DNA from: Mageeibacillus sp. UBA1212
GTDB lineage: Bacteria > Bacillota > Clostridia > UBA1212
Length of the DNA: 26,459 nt
Assembly: GCA_002309655.1 (NCBI GenBank)
Contig: DBXM01000035.1
Coordinates: 1 to 26,459, forward strand
Direction of reading: 5' to 3'
The notes beneath the pieces were generated by a model that was not told the DNA's origin, ran no database searches, and saw nothing but the letters and a program-made list of their open reading frames with translations. Position numbers and translations under genes: made by a program. Positions within the stretch are counted from its first letter, which is position 1; each line of letters begins with the position of its first letter. This document shows positions 7,712 through 15,868 of this stretch, one piece after another.

Positions 7712-9727
7712 CTATCCTATGATTCTTACCAGCTCTTCCTCGTCGATCACCCTTATTCCCAGCGCCTGCGCCTTCGTCAGCTTCGACCCGGCCGCCTCGC
7801 CCGCAACCACAAGACTCGTCTTTTTCGACACGCTGTCGGACGTCTTTCCGCCGGCCGCCTCGATAAGCGCCTTCGCCTCGTCGCGGGTCATGGTCGGGAG
7901 AGTTCCCGTAAGCACCACGGTCATTCCCGCCAGCGGTCCGGCCGCGTCGGAAGCCTTTTTCTGCTCGGTAACGGTCATGTTCACGCCCCGCTCCGCCAGC
8001 AGTCTCAGCGTGTGCTCGGTCTGTCCGTCCGCGAAGAACGACACGACGCTCTCCGCCATTACAGCCCCAAAGTCGTCAAGCGCCACCAGTTCGTCAAACG
8101 TCGCCTTCGCCACCGCCTCCACCGAACCAAACTCGGCCGCCAGCTGCTTCGACGCCTTCACGCCGATATTCCTGATGCCGAGGCCGAAAATGAGCCGGTA
8201 AAAGTCGTTCTTCTTCGAGTTTTCGATGGCTTCCAGAAGGTTCGCGGCCGACTTTTCGCCGATGCGCTCAAGCGCGACCAGTTCGTCCTTTTTGGATGCG
8301 AGCGCGTAGATGTCGGGAATGTTCTTGATGAGGCCCGCGTCCAGCAGCGCCGCCACCAGCTGCGTCCCGAAGCCGTCGATGTTCATCGCGTCCTTGCTGA
8401 CGAAGTGTTCAAGGCTTCTGGCAAGCTTCGCGGGGCACTCGATTCCGACGCACCTGTAGGCCGCCTCGCCCTCTTCGCGAACCACCGGTCCGCCGCAAAC
8501 CGGGCACCTGTCAGGCATCGCGAACTTCCTTCTCTGAACGCCGTCGTCCCTCGCGTCGCTGTCGGCGGCAATTATCGCGGGAATCACGTCGCCGGCCTTG
8601 ATGAGCGTCACCACGTCGCCGACCATGATGTCTTTTTCCTCGATGTAGTCCGCGTTGTGGAGCGTCGCCTTCGAAACAGTGCTGCCCGCGATGAACACAG
8701 GCTCAAGCACCGCCAGCGGCGTCAGCACGCCGGTTCTTCCCACCTGCACCGCGATGTCCAGAAGTCTCGTCTTCTTCCTCTCGGCCGGGAATTTGTACGC
8801 GGCGGCCCACCTCGGGGCGTGCGTCGTGGCACCCAGCATCTCGCGAAGCGCCAGATCGTCCACCTTTATCACCGCGCCGTCAATATCGTACTCGAGGGAG
8901 CCGCGCTTCTCGCCGATCTCGCAGATCGCGCGCCAGACCTCTTCCTTGGTTTTGCATTTTTTGTAGTCGGGGCTGATCTTGAAGCCCAGGCTCCGCATCA
9001 GTTCGAGGGACTCCGAGTGCTTCGTGACGCTCACCCCTTCGATTTCCTGAAGGTTGAACACAAAAATGTCGAGCCCGCGCTGCGCCGTCACCGACGAGTC
9101 AAGCTGCCTCAAAGAACCGGCCGCCGCGTTCCTGGGGTTCGCGAACGTATTCTGGCCGTTTTTCTCGCACTGCGCGTTCACCTTCTCGAAGGCGCTTCTG
9201 GGCATGAACACCTCGCCCCTCACCACGATCCGGCCAATCCGCGGGTCGCTGAACGAAAGTGGAAGCGAGCGCACCGTCTTCAGGTTTTCGGTTATCTTTT
9301 CGCCGGTAACGCCGTCGCCTCTCGTGGCTCCGACAGTCAGAATACCGTTCTCGTACGTCGCCGCGACGCTGAGTCCGTCGATTTTCTGCTCGACCACGAA
9401 TTCCGGCATGAAGCCGCAGGCCGCCGCCACTCTGTCGCAGAAAGCGTCAACCTCTTCCCTGCTGAAAATGTCGTCGAGGCTCATCAGCGGCACGTTGTGC
9501 GTGAACTTCTCGAACCTGTCCAGCACCTTTCCGCCGACCCGCCGCGAAGGCGAATCCTCCGTGACAAGTTCCGGGAACTCCGCCTCGATCTCCGTGAGCT
9601 CGCGGTACAGTTCGTCATATTCGTAGTCGGTCGCGGTGGGGGCGTCGAGAACGTAATACTCGTACGACCACCTGCTGAGCGTCCGCCTCATCGCCTCAAG
9701 CTTCTTTCCGGCTTCTTCGCGTGTCAT
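7712..9727 (-). CDS. ligA: NAD-dependent DNA ligase LigA
   Basis: This 671-residue protein matches bacterial LigA along its whole length. The Ia NMN-binding region with the YDELYREL motif is at about 35-65. The adenylation motif KIDG has the nucleophile Lys115. The OB domain follows, then a four-cysteine zinc finger (Cys408, 411, 426, 431), helix-hairpin-helix repeats (about 450-560) and a C-terminal BRCT domain (about 597-671). It joins nicks during replication and repair using NAD+, and is normally essential. GAGGG lies 7 bases before the ATG. The gap to the upstream aminotransferase gene is only about 41 bases with no terminator, so ligA may be read through from ltaE-patB. No convincing terminator is visible between its stop and 7600. 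Confidence 0.97.
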   Translation of the reverse strand: MTREEAGKKLEAMRRTLSRWSYEYYVLDAPTATDYEYDELYRELTEIEAEFPELVTEDSPSRRVGGKVLDRFEKFTHNVPLMSLDDIFSREEVDAFCDRVAAACGFMPEFVVEQKIDGLSVAATYENGILTVGATRGDGVTGEKITENLKTVRSLPLSFSDPRIGRIVVRGEVFMPRSAFEKVNAQCEKNGQNTFANPRNAAAGSLRQLDSSVTAQRGLDIFVFNLQEIEGVSVTKHSESLELMRSLGFKISPDYKKCKTKEEVWRAICEIGEKRGSLEYDIDGAVIKVDDLALREMLGATTHAPRWAAAYKFPAERKKTRLLDIAVQVGRTGVLTPLAVLEPVFIAGSTVSKATLHNADYIEEKDIMVGDVVTLIKAGDVIPAIIAADSDARDDGVQRRKFAMPDRCPVCGGPVVREEGEAAYRCVGIECPAKLARSLEHFVSKDAMNIDGFGTQLVAALLDAGLIKNIPDIYALASKKDELVALERIGEKSAANLLEAIENSKKNDFYRLIFGLGIRNIGVKASKQLAAEFGSVEAVAKATFDELVALDDFGAVMAESVVSFFADGQTEHTLRLLAERGVNMTVTEQKKASDAAGPLAGMTVVLTGTLPTMTRDEAKALIEAAGGKTSDSVSKKTSLVVAGEAAGSKLTKAQALGIRVIDEEELVRIIG

Positions 9728-9768
9728 TGTTTTTCCCTCTTTTTAGCCAAAAATGAATATTTCAAGAA

Positions 9769-10971
9769 TTATATGAATACGTATTTTTCGAGCCGCTCAA
9801 ACGCCTCTTTGATTCGTTTTGAAGGCGACGCCAGGTTGATTCTCACCGAAGCTTCACCGTGGAAAGGCCTGCCGTCCTGAATCGCGGTTCCGACTGCCCA
9901 CGCCCGCCTCAGCACCTCGTCAAGCGTAACGCCGGCGGTCTTCAGATACTCCCCGCAGTCCGCGAAAAGCATATACGTACCCTCCGGTTCTGCCGCCGAA
10001 ACGCCGTGCAGCCTTTTCAGCGCCTCGCGCGCGATCTCCGCGTTGCCGGTGAGAACGTTCTTGAGCTCTTCAAGCCACTCCGCCCCTTCCCGGCTGTACG
10101 CACCGGTCAGCGCGTGCATCGAAAGAACGTTCATCGAGTTGTAGTGGCTCTTCGCCGCCTCCCTCGCCACTGCCTTCCCGAGCTCGCTGCCGTAAATAAT
10201 CGAGTAGCTGCCCACGAGCCCCGCCAGGTTGAACGTCTTCGTCGGCGCGTAAAGTGCCACCGTGTTCTCCCTCGCGTAGTCGGAAACGGTCTGCGTGGGC
10301 GTGTGCCGCCTCCCGCCGAGAAGGATATCCGACCAGATCTCGTCCGAAACGATCTTCACGCCGTACTTTTCGAAAACGCGCACCGCCTTCGTAAGCTCCT
10401 CGCGCGTCCAGACTCTGCCGCAGGGGTTGTGGGGGCTGCAGATCACGGCCGCCTTGATTCCGTTCATGTAAATCCGGCGCTCCATGTCGGCGAAATCGAT
10501 CTCCCACCTGCCGTTGTTCAACCTTAAGGGACTCAGTTCGGCCTTGAAACCCGCGTCCTCCATCGCGTGCGTGAACCCGATATACGTCGGGCTGTTGAGA
10601 AGCACCGGCGCGTCCTTGTCCGTCATCGCGGAAAGCGCCGACACGAACCCGCCCAGAACTCCGTTCTCGTAGTGAATGTGCTCCGGCTTCAGACCTTGGG
10701 CGCCGTTCCTGTCCGTCTGCCAGCGGATGATTGCGTCGTAGTACTCCTCCGGCGGTATGAAGTAGCCGAAAAGCGGGTGTTCGAGCCTCTTCGCGACGGC
10801 CTCCGTAACAGAAGGCGCGGTCTTGAAATTCATGTCGGCCACCCACATGGGAATGGCGTCGAACCCGGGCTGCGGCGCGTCCGGTGAAAAGCCTTTCAGC
10901 TTGCCAAGAGCGTCCACCGCCAGCGCGTCCTTCCCGTGCCTGTCGGGACAAGTTTCAAAATCGTATTTCAT
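9769..10971 (-). CDS. patB: PLP-dependent aminotransferase/C-S lyase, MalY/PatB family
   Basis: This fold-type I PLP enzyme carries MWVADMNF near the N-terminus, SPHNPCGRVW, SDEIWSD, and the Schiff-base lysine in YAPTKTFNLAGL (Lys245 counted from the chosen start). These are the hallmarks of the MalY/PatB group, which includes cystathionine beta-lyases releasing homocysteine, pyruvate and ammonia; the true substrate is not determinable here. An ATG at 10980 is in frame but touches the ribosome binding site ACGGAGA. The ATG at 10971 sits 9 bases after it and begins MKYDFET, as family members do, so I chose it (400 residues). The binding site overlaps the stop codon of ltaE, suggesting translational coupling. 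ligA follows after about 41 bases. Confidence 0.9.
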   Translation of the reverse strand: MKYDFETCPDRHGKDALAVDALGKLKGFSPDAPQPGFDAIPMWVADMNFKTAPSVTEAVAKRLEHPLFGYFIPPEEYYDAIIRWQTDRNGAQGLKPEHIHYENGVLGGFVSALSAMTDKDAPVLLNSPTYIGFTHAMEDAGFKAELSPLRLNNGRWEIDFADMERRIYMNGIKAAVICSPHNPCGRVWTREELTKAVRVFEKYGVKIVSDEIWSDILLGGRRHTPTQTVSDYARENTVALYAPTKTFNLAGLVGSYSIIYGSELGKAVAREAAKSHYNSMNVLSMHALTGAYSREGAEWLEELKNVLTGNAEIAREALKRLHGVSAAEPEGTYMLFADCGEYLKTAGVTLDEVLRRAWAVGTAIQDGRPFHGEASVRINLASPSKRIKEAFERLEKYVFI

Positions 10972-10986
10972 AAGTTGCATTCTCCG

Positions 10987-12009
10987 TTAGTTTTGCCGGT
11001 TGAAGAATCCTATCAGCTCCGCGCAGTCCTCTTCCTTCGTCGCGAACGACGTGACGATGCGCACCACCGCCGAATCTTCGTCTTCGCTCCACAGCTCGCA
11101 CCCGAACTTTTCAATCAGTTCAAAAGCCTCTTTTTTGCCTAATTTTACGAAAATTTGATTTGTCGTCGAATTCCCGTAAAACTCCGCTTTTCCTGTAATC
11201 GACTTCCTGATATGGTCCGCGGTTCTGTTCGCCTGCTCCGCCATCTCAAAGTACAAATCATCCTTAAAAGCCCTCTCGAACATGATTCCCGCAACGAATC
11301 CCTTCGCGGCCATGGCGCCCCGGTTCTTCACGTGGTGGCGGAAATACTCCGCCTGCGCCGCGTTCCCGAAGACCACCGCCTCGCCGAAAAGCATTCCGTT
11401 TTTGGTGCCGCCGACGTAGAAAACGTCGCATATTTCGCCAATCAGCTCGGGCGTGACGTCGTTCCCTTCGGAAGTGAGCGCCGCGCCGATTCTGGCGCCG
11501 TCCATAAAGAGGAACAGTCCGTGTTCGTCGCAGGCGCTTCTTATGGCTCCCAGCTCTTCCGCGGTGTAGACCGTTCCCGTCTCCGTGGCGTTGGAGATGT
11601 AGACCGCCCTGATCTTGACCATGTGCTCGTCGCGGTTGTAGGCCACCGCCCTGTGAACGTCCTCCGCCGACAGCTTCCCGTCCGCACCCGGACACGTGAA
11701 CACCTTGTGGCCCGTTCCCTCCACCGCTCCGGTCTCGTGAACGTTAATATGCCCCGTGCCGCACGCCAGCACCGCTTCGTAAGGCTTGAGCAGGAACGAC
11801 AAGACCGTCGCGTTGGTCTGGGTCCCGCCCTGCAGGAAGAACACCTTCCCGCCCGGAATCCCGAATCGCTCCAGAATAAGCTTCTCCGCGTGTTCCGAGT
11901 GAACGTCCAGACCGTAGCCCGTGTTCTGCTCGCCCGCAGCGTCCGCAATCGCCTTCAAGATCCCGGGATGGGCCGTTTCGCTGTAATCGTTGGTAAACCG
12001 GTGGTTCAT
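10987..12009 (-). CDS. ltaE: Low-specificity L-threonine aldolase (beta-eliminating lyase family)
   Basis: This 340-residue fold-type I PLP enzyme opens with FTNDYSETAHPGIL. It has the VFFLQGGTQTNATV cofactor-phosphate region (56-69), a GHINVHETGA segment (86-95) around the ring-stacking His, the aspartate in FMDGARIGAAL, and the PLP lysine in YVGGTKNGMLFG (Lys203). Family members cleave L-threonine or allo-threonine to glycine and acetaldehyde. The start is supported by ACGGGAG a few bases before the ATG. It is the first gene of a likely ltaE-patB-ligA transcript and is divergent from ssrA, with a separate promoter at 12071-12099. The short variant with this N-terminus is common in Firmicutes and may act on related 3-hydroxy amino acids. 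Confidence 0.92.
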   Translation of the reverse strand: MNHRFTNDYSETAHPGILKAIADAAGEQNTGYGLDVHSEHAEKLILERFGIPGGKVFFLQGGTQTNATVLSFLLKPYEAVLACGTGHINVHETGAVEGTGHKVFTCPGADGKLSAEDVHRAVAYNRDEHMVKIRAVYISNATETGTVYTAEELGAIRSACDEHGLFLFMDGARIGAALTSEGNDVTPELIGEICDVFYVGGTKNGMLFGEAVVFGNAAQAEYFRHHVKNRGAMAAKGFVAGIMFERAFKDDLYFEMAEQANRTADHIRKSITGKAEFYGNSTTNQIFVKLGKKEAFELIEKFGCELWSEDEDSAVVRIVTSFATKEEDCAELIGFFNRQN

Positions 12010-12070
12010 AAAATCTCCCGTTTATTCGCCAAAATCATAATCAAGAAAACGCACGTCTCCGCACGCTCTT

Positions 12071-12099
12071 ATTGTACCACTTTCCGCCCTTTTTCGAAA
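12071..12099 (-). promoter_or_regulatory. Promoter of the ltaE-patB(-ligA) cluster
   Basis: On the minus strand TTTCGA (12099-12094), a 17-base spacer and TACAAT (12076-12071) lie about 60 bases upstream of ltaE. The -10 has one mismatch to consensus. Confidence 0.55.
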
Positions 12100-12162
12100 G
12101 CGGATTCACGCGTTTTTTATTTCCGGGAAATATTATTTTCGAGTTCGCGCCGGCGGCGGTAC

Positions 12163-12191
12163 TTTACAAAAACCCGCGCCCGTGGTATAAT
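12163..12191 (+). promoter_or_regulatory. Strong promoter of ssrA
   Basis: TTTACA (12163-12168), a 17-base spacer and a perfect TATAAT (12186-12191) place the start of transcription a few bases before the mature tmRNA 5' end at 12204, as expected for a precursor trimmed at its 5' end. Confidence 0.88.
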
Positions 12192-12203
12192 AATATCGGC
12201 TTC

Positions 12204-12585
12204 GGGGATGTTCCGGTTTCGACGGGGTCGTCAGGAGTCAGACTGCAGGTAGAGGGCCCCGTTGGCCTCTTTAAAAAACGGGAAATCTAAATTTAAACGC
12301 AAACGAAGATTTTGCACTTCAGGCTGCCTGAGCGCAGCTTGCGCCGCCCCGCGGGTCACTCAGTCCTTCGGCAAGCGGTGTCAGTAATCTGAGCCCTGCG
12401 GGTTAAGGGTCAACTCCGCCTCCTTTCGCGGCGACGCTTTTAAGCCGTGAAGGTAAACAAAAGCTACCGTGGTTCCGGGTCTGTCGCGGGACGCTCACCA
12501 CGGGAATTCTAATCCGCGGCTAAACCTGTAGACGTTTGGGTCGGGGCGGTTTCGGACAGGAGTTCGATTCTCCTCATCTCCACCA
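12204..12585 (+). ncRNA. ssrA: tmRNA (one-piece transfer-messenger RNA)
   Basis: The 5' end GGGGATG pairs with CATCTCC (12575-12581) to form the acceptor stem, with G3 facing U, the alanyl-tRNA synthetase identity pair. A discriminator A and encoded CCA (12583-12585) follow. The conserved 5' TTCCGGTTTCGACGGGG-type segment and the 3' T-arm GGAGTTCGATTCTCC are present. The tag frame opens with GCA at 12299 and stops with TGA at 12329-12331. It encodes ANEDFALQAA, to which the charged alanine adds one residue. The last four residues are LQAA rather than the usual ALAA. With SmpB it rescues stalled ribosomes and marks the products for ClpXP. Its own promoter and terminator bracket it. Total length is 382 nt. 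Confidence 0.97.
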
Positions 12586-12589
12586 AAGC

Positions 12590-12625
12590 AACCGCACCCT
12601 GATATCTAAGGGTGCGGTTATTTTT
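12590..12625 (+). terminator. Terminator of ssrA
   Basis: A perfect 11-bp stem (12590-12600 with 12609-12619) and an 8-base loop are followed by ATTTTT. It starts 4 bases after the tmRNA CCA end. Confidence 0.92.
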
Positions 12626-12651
12626 AAAAAAATCAGTTTTACGGTGCGGCA

Positions 12652-13197
12652 ATGAAAATTCTTCTGACCTATTTCAAACCCTTCGGCAATATCGGCACGA
12701 ACTCCTCCGAGTGTGTCGCAAACCGCCTAAATATAGACAAAATCGGCCTGGACGTGTCCTATGAAAACGACTTCGTAAGAGTAAAGGAGGCGTTTGACCG
12801 GGGCGGTTACGACTTCATCATAATGCTGGGCCAGGCCGCGGGTCGCGAGAAGATTTCCGTTGAAAAAAGAGCGAGGAATTACGCAAATCCCGCGCTCAAG
12901 GACAATCTCGGGGTCTTGCCGGCCGAAGTTATCGAAAACGGAAACGACGAGTTTCTGTACACTTCTTTCGACACTAAAAAGCTTCTCTCCGGAGACGCCA
13001 AAGAATCCGACAACGCCGGAAGCTATTTGTGCAACTACCTTTATTATAAGGTTCTGTCAAATCTGACAAAGAACGCGCTTTTCGTTCACCTGCCCCTCTT
13101 CACAGGTCAGGTCGAAGGCGGCGACAAGCCATCCATGGATCTCGACGTTATGGTCCGTGAAACAGAAAGAATAATTAAAACAATAGAAAAAGGCTGA
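12652..13197 (+). CDS. pcp: Pyroglutamyl-peptidase I-like cysteine peptidase (family C15)
   Basis: The 181-residue protein has the C15 layout: TYFKPFG at the N-terminus (FxPFG-type loop), LGQAAGREKISVEKRARN with the catalytic Glu71, NAGSYLCNYLYY with the nucleophile Cys127, and FVHLPL with His146. Family members remove N-terminal pyroglutamate from peptides in the cytoplasm. It is shorter than the usual 200-215 residues, mainly through a compact middle region, but all three catalytic residues are present. The ATG at 12652 has only a weak purine-rich site (ACGGTGCGG) upstream. No promoter is obvious between the ssrA terminator and the start, so readthrough from ssrA or a weak promoter may drive it. 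A terminator follows at 13240. Confidence 0.85.
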   Translation: MKILLTYFKPFGNIGTNSSECVANRLNIDKIGLDVSYENDFVRVKEAFDRGGYDFIIMLGQAAGREKISVEKRARNYANPALKDNLGVLPAEVIENGNDEFLYTSFDTKKLLSGDAKESDNAGSYLCNYLYYKVLSNLTKNALFVHLPLFTGQVEGGDKPSMDLDVMVRETERIIKTIEKG

Positions 13198-13239
13198 GAA
13201 CTGCTGCGCAGCGAAGCATTTCCGCATTTGTAAGTATTC

Positions 13240-13277
13240 CCGGCTTTCCGGTTTTCCCCCGGATTGCCGGTTTTTTT
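13240..13277 (+). terminator. Terminator after the pcp-like gene
   Basis: The stem CCGGC/GCCGG (13240-13244 with 13266-13270), an internal loop and an inner CCGG/CCGG pair (13248-13251 with 13259-13262) are followed by seven T (13271-13277). It ends directly before the -35 box of the next promoter. Confidence 0.82.
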
Positions 13278-13278
13278 G

Positions 13279-13307
13279 TTGACATCTGCGTTTAAAAGGT
13301 ATAGAAT
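13279..13307 (+). promoter_or_regulatory. Near-consensus promoter of the AbrB-ABC transporter operon
   Basis: TTGACA (13279-13284), a 17-base spacer and TAGAAT (13302-13307) stand 35 bases before the GTG start of the AbrB-like gene. The -35 is perfect and the -10 has one mismatch. Confidence 0.88.
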
Positions 13308-13342
13308 ATAGGAAAAGTAAGAAAAGCAGGAGGCTTGAGACT

Positions 13343-13564
13343 GTGAAAAAAGTAAGTGAAGACAGATTCATAGTGAGCGTCAAGGTCGGGCCGAAGGGCC
13401 AGATCACGATTCCCGTGCAGGCGCGAAAGATGTTCGATATTAAGGAAGGGGACACGCTGATGGTCCTCGGCGACATCGAACGCGGGCTGGCGCTCGTAAA
13501 GGACGACGCGTTCTATTCATTGATGGGAGGTGCGTTTGCGGATGGCTCCGGTTCAAGCAATTAA
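13343..13564 (+). CDS. AbrB/SpoVT-type DNA-binding regulator
   Basis: This 73-residue protein contains the swapped-hairpin AbrB/MazE/SpoVT domain, with VGPKGQITIPVQARKMFDIK and GDTLMVLGD at about residues 15-44. Such proteins bind DNA as dimers. They serve as transition-state regulators or antitoxins; no toxin is adjacent, so a transcriptional regulator is likelier. It starts with GTG, supported by AGGAGG 9 bases upstream. Its 3' end overlaps the ABC ATPase start by 23 bases, so the two are translationally coupled, and it probably regulates its own operon (inference). The short C-terminal tail after the domain shows no other motif. Confidence 0.88.
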   Translation: MKKVSEDRFIVSVKVGPKGQITIPVQARKMFDIKEGDTLMVLGDIERGLALVKDDAFYSLMGGAFADGSGSSN

Positions 13565-14285
13565 GATTGAAAATCTTACAAAGAAATACAGGGACACCGT
13601 TGCCGTCGACAACCTGAACCTTGAGATTTACGAGGGCGAGCTGTTCTCGCTGCTGGGGGTCAACGGCGCGGGCAAGACCACGACGATCAAAATGCTCTCC
13701 ACGCTCACGAAACCCACTTCGGGAGACGCGTACGTGCTGGGTAATTCCGTGACGTCGCAAGGCGCCGCGGTCAGGCCGCTTATCGACATTTCGATGCAGG
13801 AGACCGCCGTCGCGAGGAAGCTGACCGTCGAAGAGAACATCGACTTTTGTGCGCGGCTCGCGGGGCTTGACAAGGAAAAGGCCGAAGCCGTGAAAAAGTC
13901 GGTTTTCGAGTCGTTCGAGCTCGGTAAGGTGGCCGGCAAACAGGCATCCAAACTCTCGGGAGGCTGGCAGCGGAAGCTTTCCATTGCTCTCGCGCTGGTT
14001 TCCGGGCCGAAGGTGCTCTTCCTGGACGAGCCCACTCTGGGGCTTGACGTTCTCGCCCGCCGCGAGCTTTGGCGCACAATCGAAGCGCTGAAAGGCAGGA
14101 TGACGATCATACTGACCACCCATTATATGGAGGAGGCGGAGGCGCTTTCCGACCGGATCGGCATCATGAAGGACGGCCGGCTGCTTTTCGTCGGTACGAA
14201 GGATAATCTTTTCGCTTTGACCGGCAAGGGCAGCGTGGAAGACGCGTTCATCGAAATCGTATCGGGAGGTGACGGAAATGCGTAA
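13542..14285 (+). CDS. ABC transporter ATP-binding protein (drug/lipid-type exporter)
   Basis: The 247-residue nucleotide-binding domain has Walker A GVNGAGKTT (39-47), signature KLSGGWQRKL (137-146), Walker B VLFLDEP (158-164), a D-loop TLGLDVLAR and the switch histidine in TTHYMEEAE. Trp replaces Gln in the usual LSGGQ core. The order ATPase then ABC-2 permease is typical of CcmA/DrrA-type exporters. The frame is open from a GTG at 13530, but that codon overlaps the GGGAGG site. The ATG at 13542, 11 bases after this site, is the better start. It overlaps the AbrB gene by 23 bases upstream and the permease by 8 bases downstream. The transported substrate cannot be told. Confidence 0.9.
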   Translation: MAPVQAIKIENLTKKYRDTVAVDNLNLEIYEGELFSLLGVNGAGKTTTIKMLSTLTKPTSGDAYVLGNSVTSQGAAVRPLIDISMQETAVARKLTVEENIDFCARLAGLDKEKAEAVKKSVFESFELGKVAGKQASKLSGGWQRKLSIALALVSGPKVLFLDEPTLGLDVLARRELWRTIEALKGRMTIILTTHYMEEAEALSDRIGIMKDGRLLFVGTKDNLFALTGKGSVEDAFIEIVSGGDGNA

Positions 14286-15027
14286 ATCGTTCTCGCGCAT
14301 CCGCGTGCTCTGCGGGCGCAACCTAAAAGAAATATTGAGGGACCCGCTGACGCTCATTCTGATGATCGCCCTGCCCCTCGCTATGGAAATACTGTTCTAT
14401 CTGATTTTCCACGGCCTCACGTCGCAGTTCGAGATGAAGTACCTCGCGCCGGGAATCGTCGTGTTCGCGCAGAGTTTCCTGTCGCTGTTCGTGGGGCTGC
14501 TGCTCGCCCTCGACAGAGCGACCTCGTTCCTGACAAGGCTGTTCGTGTCCGAGGCAAGGCCGTTCGAGTTCATCTCCGGCTATGCGGCTTCGGTGCTCCC
14601 GATTGTGCTGGCGCAGTCGGTGCTCTTCTTCCTGGTCGGCGGTCTGTTCGACAGAACGATATTCTGCGCGGGAACCGTGCCGGCGATACTTATCAGCCTG
14701 GTAACCGCCCTGTTCTTCATCTCGGCCGGCCTGCTACTCGGCTCCCTGTGCAACGAAAAATCCATCGGCGGCGTCTCGTCGATTCTGATCGCGGCCCAGT
14801 CGGTGCTGTCGGGAATGTGGTTCCCCGTCGAAGGCCTCAAAGACGGCATGGTAAAGCTCATGAACGTCCTCCCGTTCCGCAACGCGACGAAGCTCGTCCA
14901 GAACACCCTCACCGGCGTCACAGACACGTGGGGCGACTTCCTGCTCCCGCTGCTGATTGTCCTCGGCTACACAGTTGTGACCTTTGCGGCGGCTGTGTTC
15001 GTGTTCAGGAAGAGAATGCGGGCGTAA
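14278..15027 (+). CDS. ABC-2 type transporter permease
   Basis: The 249-residue protein has six predicted membrane helices. It begins with the short cytoplasmic RNLKEILRDPLTLILMI segment that precedes helix 1 in ABC-2 permeases. A GMWFPVEGL motif near 180-190 corresponds to the ABC-2 'G-x-x-FP' loop, and a final helix ends in RKRMRA. A GTG at 14269 is in frame, but the ATG at 14278, 8 bases after GGGAGG, is preferred. It overlaps the end of the ATPase gene by 8 bases. Together with that ATPase it should form an exporter (a dimer of each), possibly for an antimicrobial, lipid or peptide; the direction and substrate are inferred from the family only. Confidence 0.9.
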   Translation: MRKSFSRIRVLCGRNLKEILRDPLTLILMIALPLAMEILFYLIFHGLTSQFEMKYLAPGIVVFAQSFLSLFVGLLLALDRATSFLTRLFVSEARPFEFISGYAASVLPIVLAQSVLFFLVGGLFDRTIFCAGTVPAILISLVTALFFISAGLLLGSLCNEKSIGGVSSILIAAQSVLSGMWFPVEGLKDGMVKLMNVLPFRNATKLVQNTLTGVTDTWGDFLLPLLIVLGYTVVTFAAAVFVFRKRMRA

Positions 15028-15050
15028 TAATTTTTTGCATATGAATAGAA

Positions 15051-15109
15051 GGGCTCCCGGCCCGCGCCTTTTAAAGCATTGGCGCGGGGCGGGAGCCCCC
15101 TTTTTATTT
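15051..15109 (+). terminator. Strong terminator after the ABC operon
   Basis: An 18-bp G+C-rich stem (15051-15068 with 15081-15098) with a single mismatch and a 12-base loop is followed by CCTTTTTATTT. The convergent mnmM gene ends 10 bases later. The stem could also serve it, although no T-run follows on the minus strand. Confidence 0.92.
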
Positions 15110-15119
15110 CCCATTAAAA

Positions 15120-15671
15120 CTATTTGTTTTCGATCAGGAAAAAGTACGGTGCCGCCGGCGAGTTGACGATTTTAATTTTCGTCACGCACACCTCGAACCG
15201 CGAGAGACCGGCGAAATACTCTTCCAGCGCTTTGCCCTCGGCGTCGCCTTCCTCGTGTCCCGGGTAGACCGCGACCGTTATGACCGCGTTCCTATCCATC
15301 AGGTCGATTGCCTCCGCCACCGCCTTTAGAGTCGTTTCGCGAAGGGTGTAGACGCTCCTGTCGCTGCCCGGAAGCCACCCCAGGTTGAACATTCCCGCCT
15401 TGATCTTTTCGTGAACATACTCCTTCACGCGGTGGTGCGAGTCGTGAATCAGCGTGTAATTCGCGGGGCAGCCGCTCTCCTCGAGCCTTTCCCGCGTCAC
15501 CTCAAGCGCCCGCTCCTGGATGTCGAACGCGTAAACGCGCCCTTTTTCGCCGACCGTCTTTGACAGGAAAACGGTGTCGAAGCCGTTCCCCATCGTGAAG
15601 TCGCAGCAAACGTCGCCCTCGCGAAGGTGCTCTTTTATAAACGTTTTGTGAAGACTGAGAAGATCGATCAT
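15120..15671 (-). CDS. mnmM: tRNA wobble-uridine methyltransferase MnmM (YtqB family)
   Basis: This 183-residue class I SAM-dependent methyltransferase carries the family signatures DFTMGNGFDTVFLS (24-37, SAM loop), VYAFDIQERAL (46-56) and FNLGWLPGSDR (95-105), and a late AVYPGHEEG segment. YtqB, long called a putative rRNA methylase, is now known to make the last methylation of mnm5(s2)U34 in tRNAs of Gram-positive bacteria. The frame extends 35 codons upstream, but that stretch is unlike the family. The ATG at 15671 has a GGGGAAA site 4-7 bases before it, so I chose it. It is convergent with the ABC operon. No convincing promoter is visible in the 15672-15800 stretch. Confidence 0.88.
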   Translation of the reverse strand: MIDLLSLHKTFIKEHLREGDVCCDFTMGNGFDTVFLSKTVGEKGRVYAFDIQERALEVTRERLEESGCPANYTLIHDSHHRVKEYVHEKIKAGMFNLGWLPGSDRSVYTLRETTLKAVAEAIDLMDRNAVITVAVYPGHEEGDAEGKALEEYFAGLSRFEVCVTKIKIVNSPAAPYFFLIENK

Positions 15672-15821
15672 ATTATTTCCCCAAAAAAGCCGCAACGGGA
15701 GTGTTTTTTTACCTAAAATAAGGGAAACGCCGCCGATCCCAGCCGTCAGGAGTGTCCGCAAAATTTCTGCGGTCACCCGTTCCGGCTTTCTTCCCGGTAC
15801 CGGGGCGTTCCCCTTTTTCTC

Positions 15822-15851
15822 TTAAGCTCATTCAAACAAACTTGTTATAAG
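15822..15851 (+). promoter_or_regulatory. Possible promoter for the structured element E1
   Basis: TTAAGC (15822-15827), an 18-base spacer and TATAAG (15846-15851) lie just upstream of the first paired base of E1 (15869). Both boxes deviate from consensus, so this is tentative. Apart from this and E1, I see nothing in 15672-16265. Confidence 0.3.
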
Positions 15852-15868
15852 TCAGAAATGAGTTTTGC

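Noticed and set aside
8012..9880. 622-codon open frame on the plus strand
   Set aside because: It is antisense to ligA, which is certain. Its His/Arg/Val-rich translation has no recognisable domain.
15672..15776. N-terminal extension of the mnmM frame
   Set aside because: The extra 35 codons do not resemble the family, and the ATG at 15671 has a ribosome binding site.
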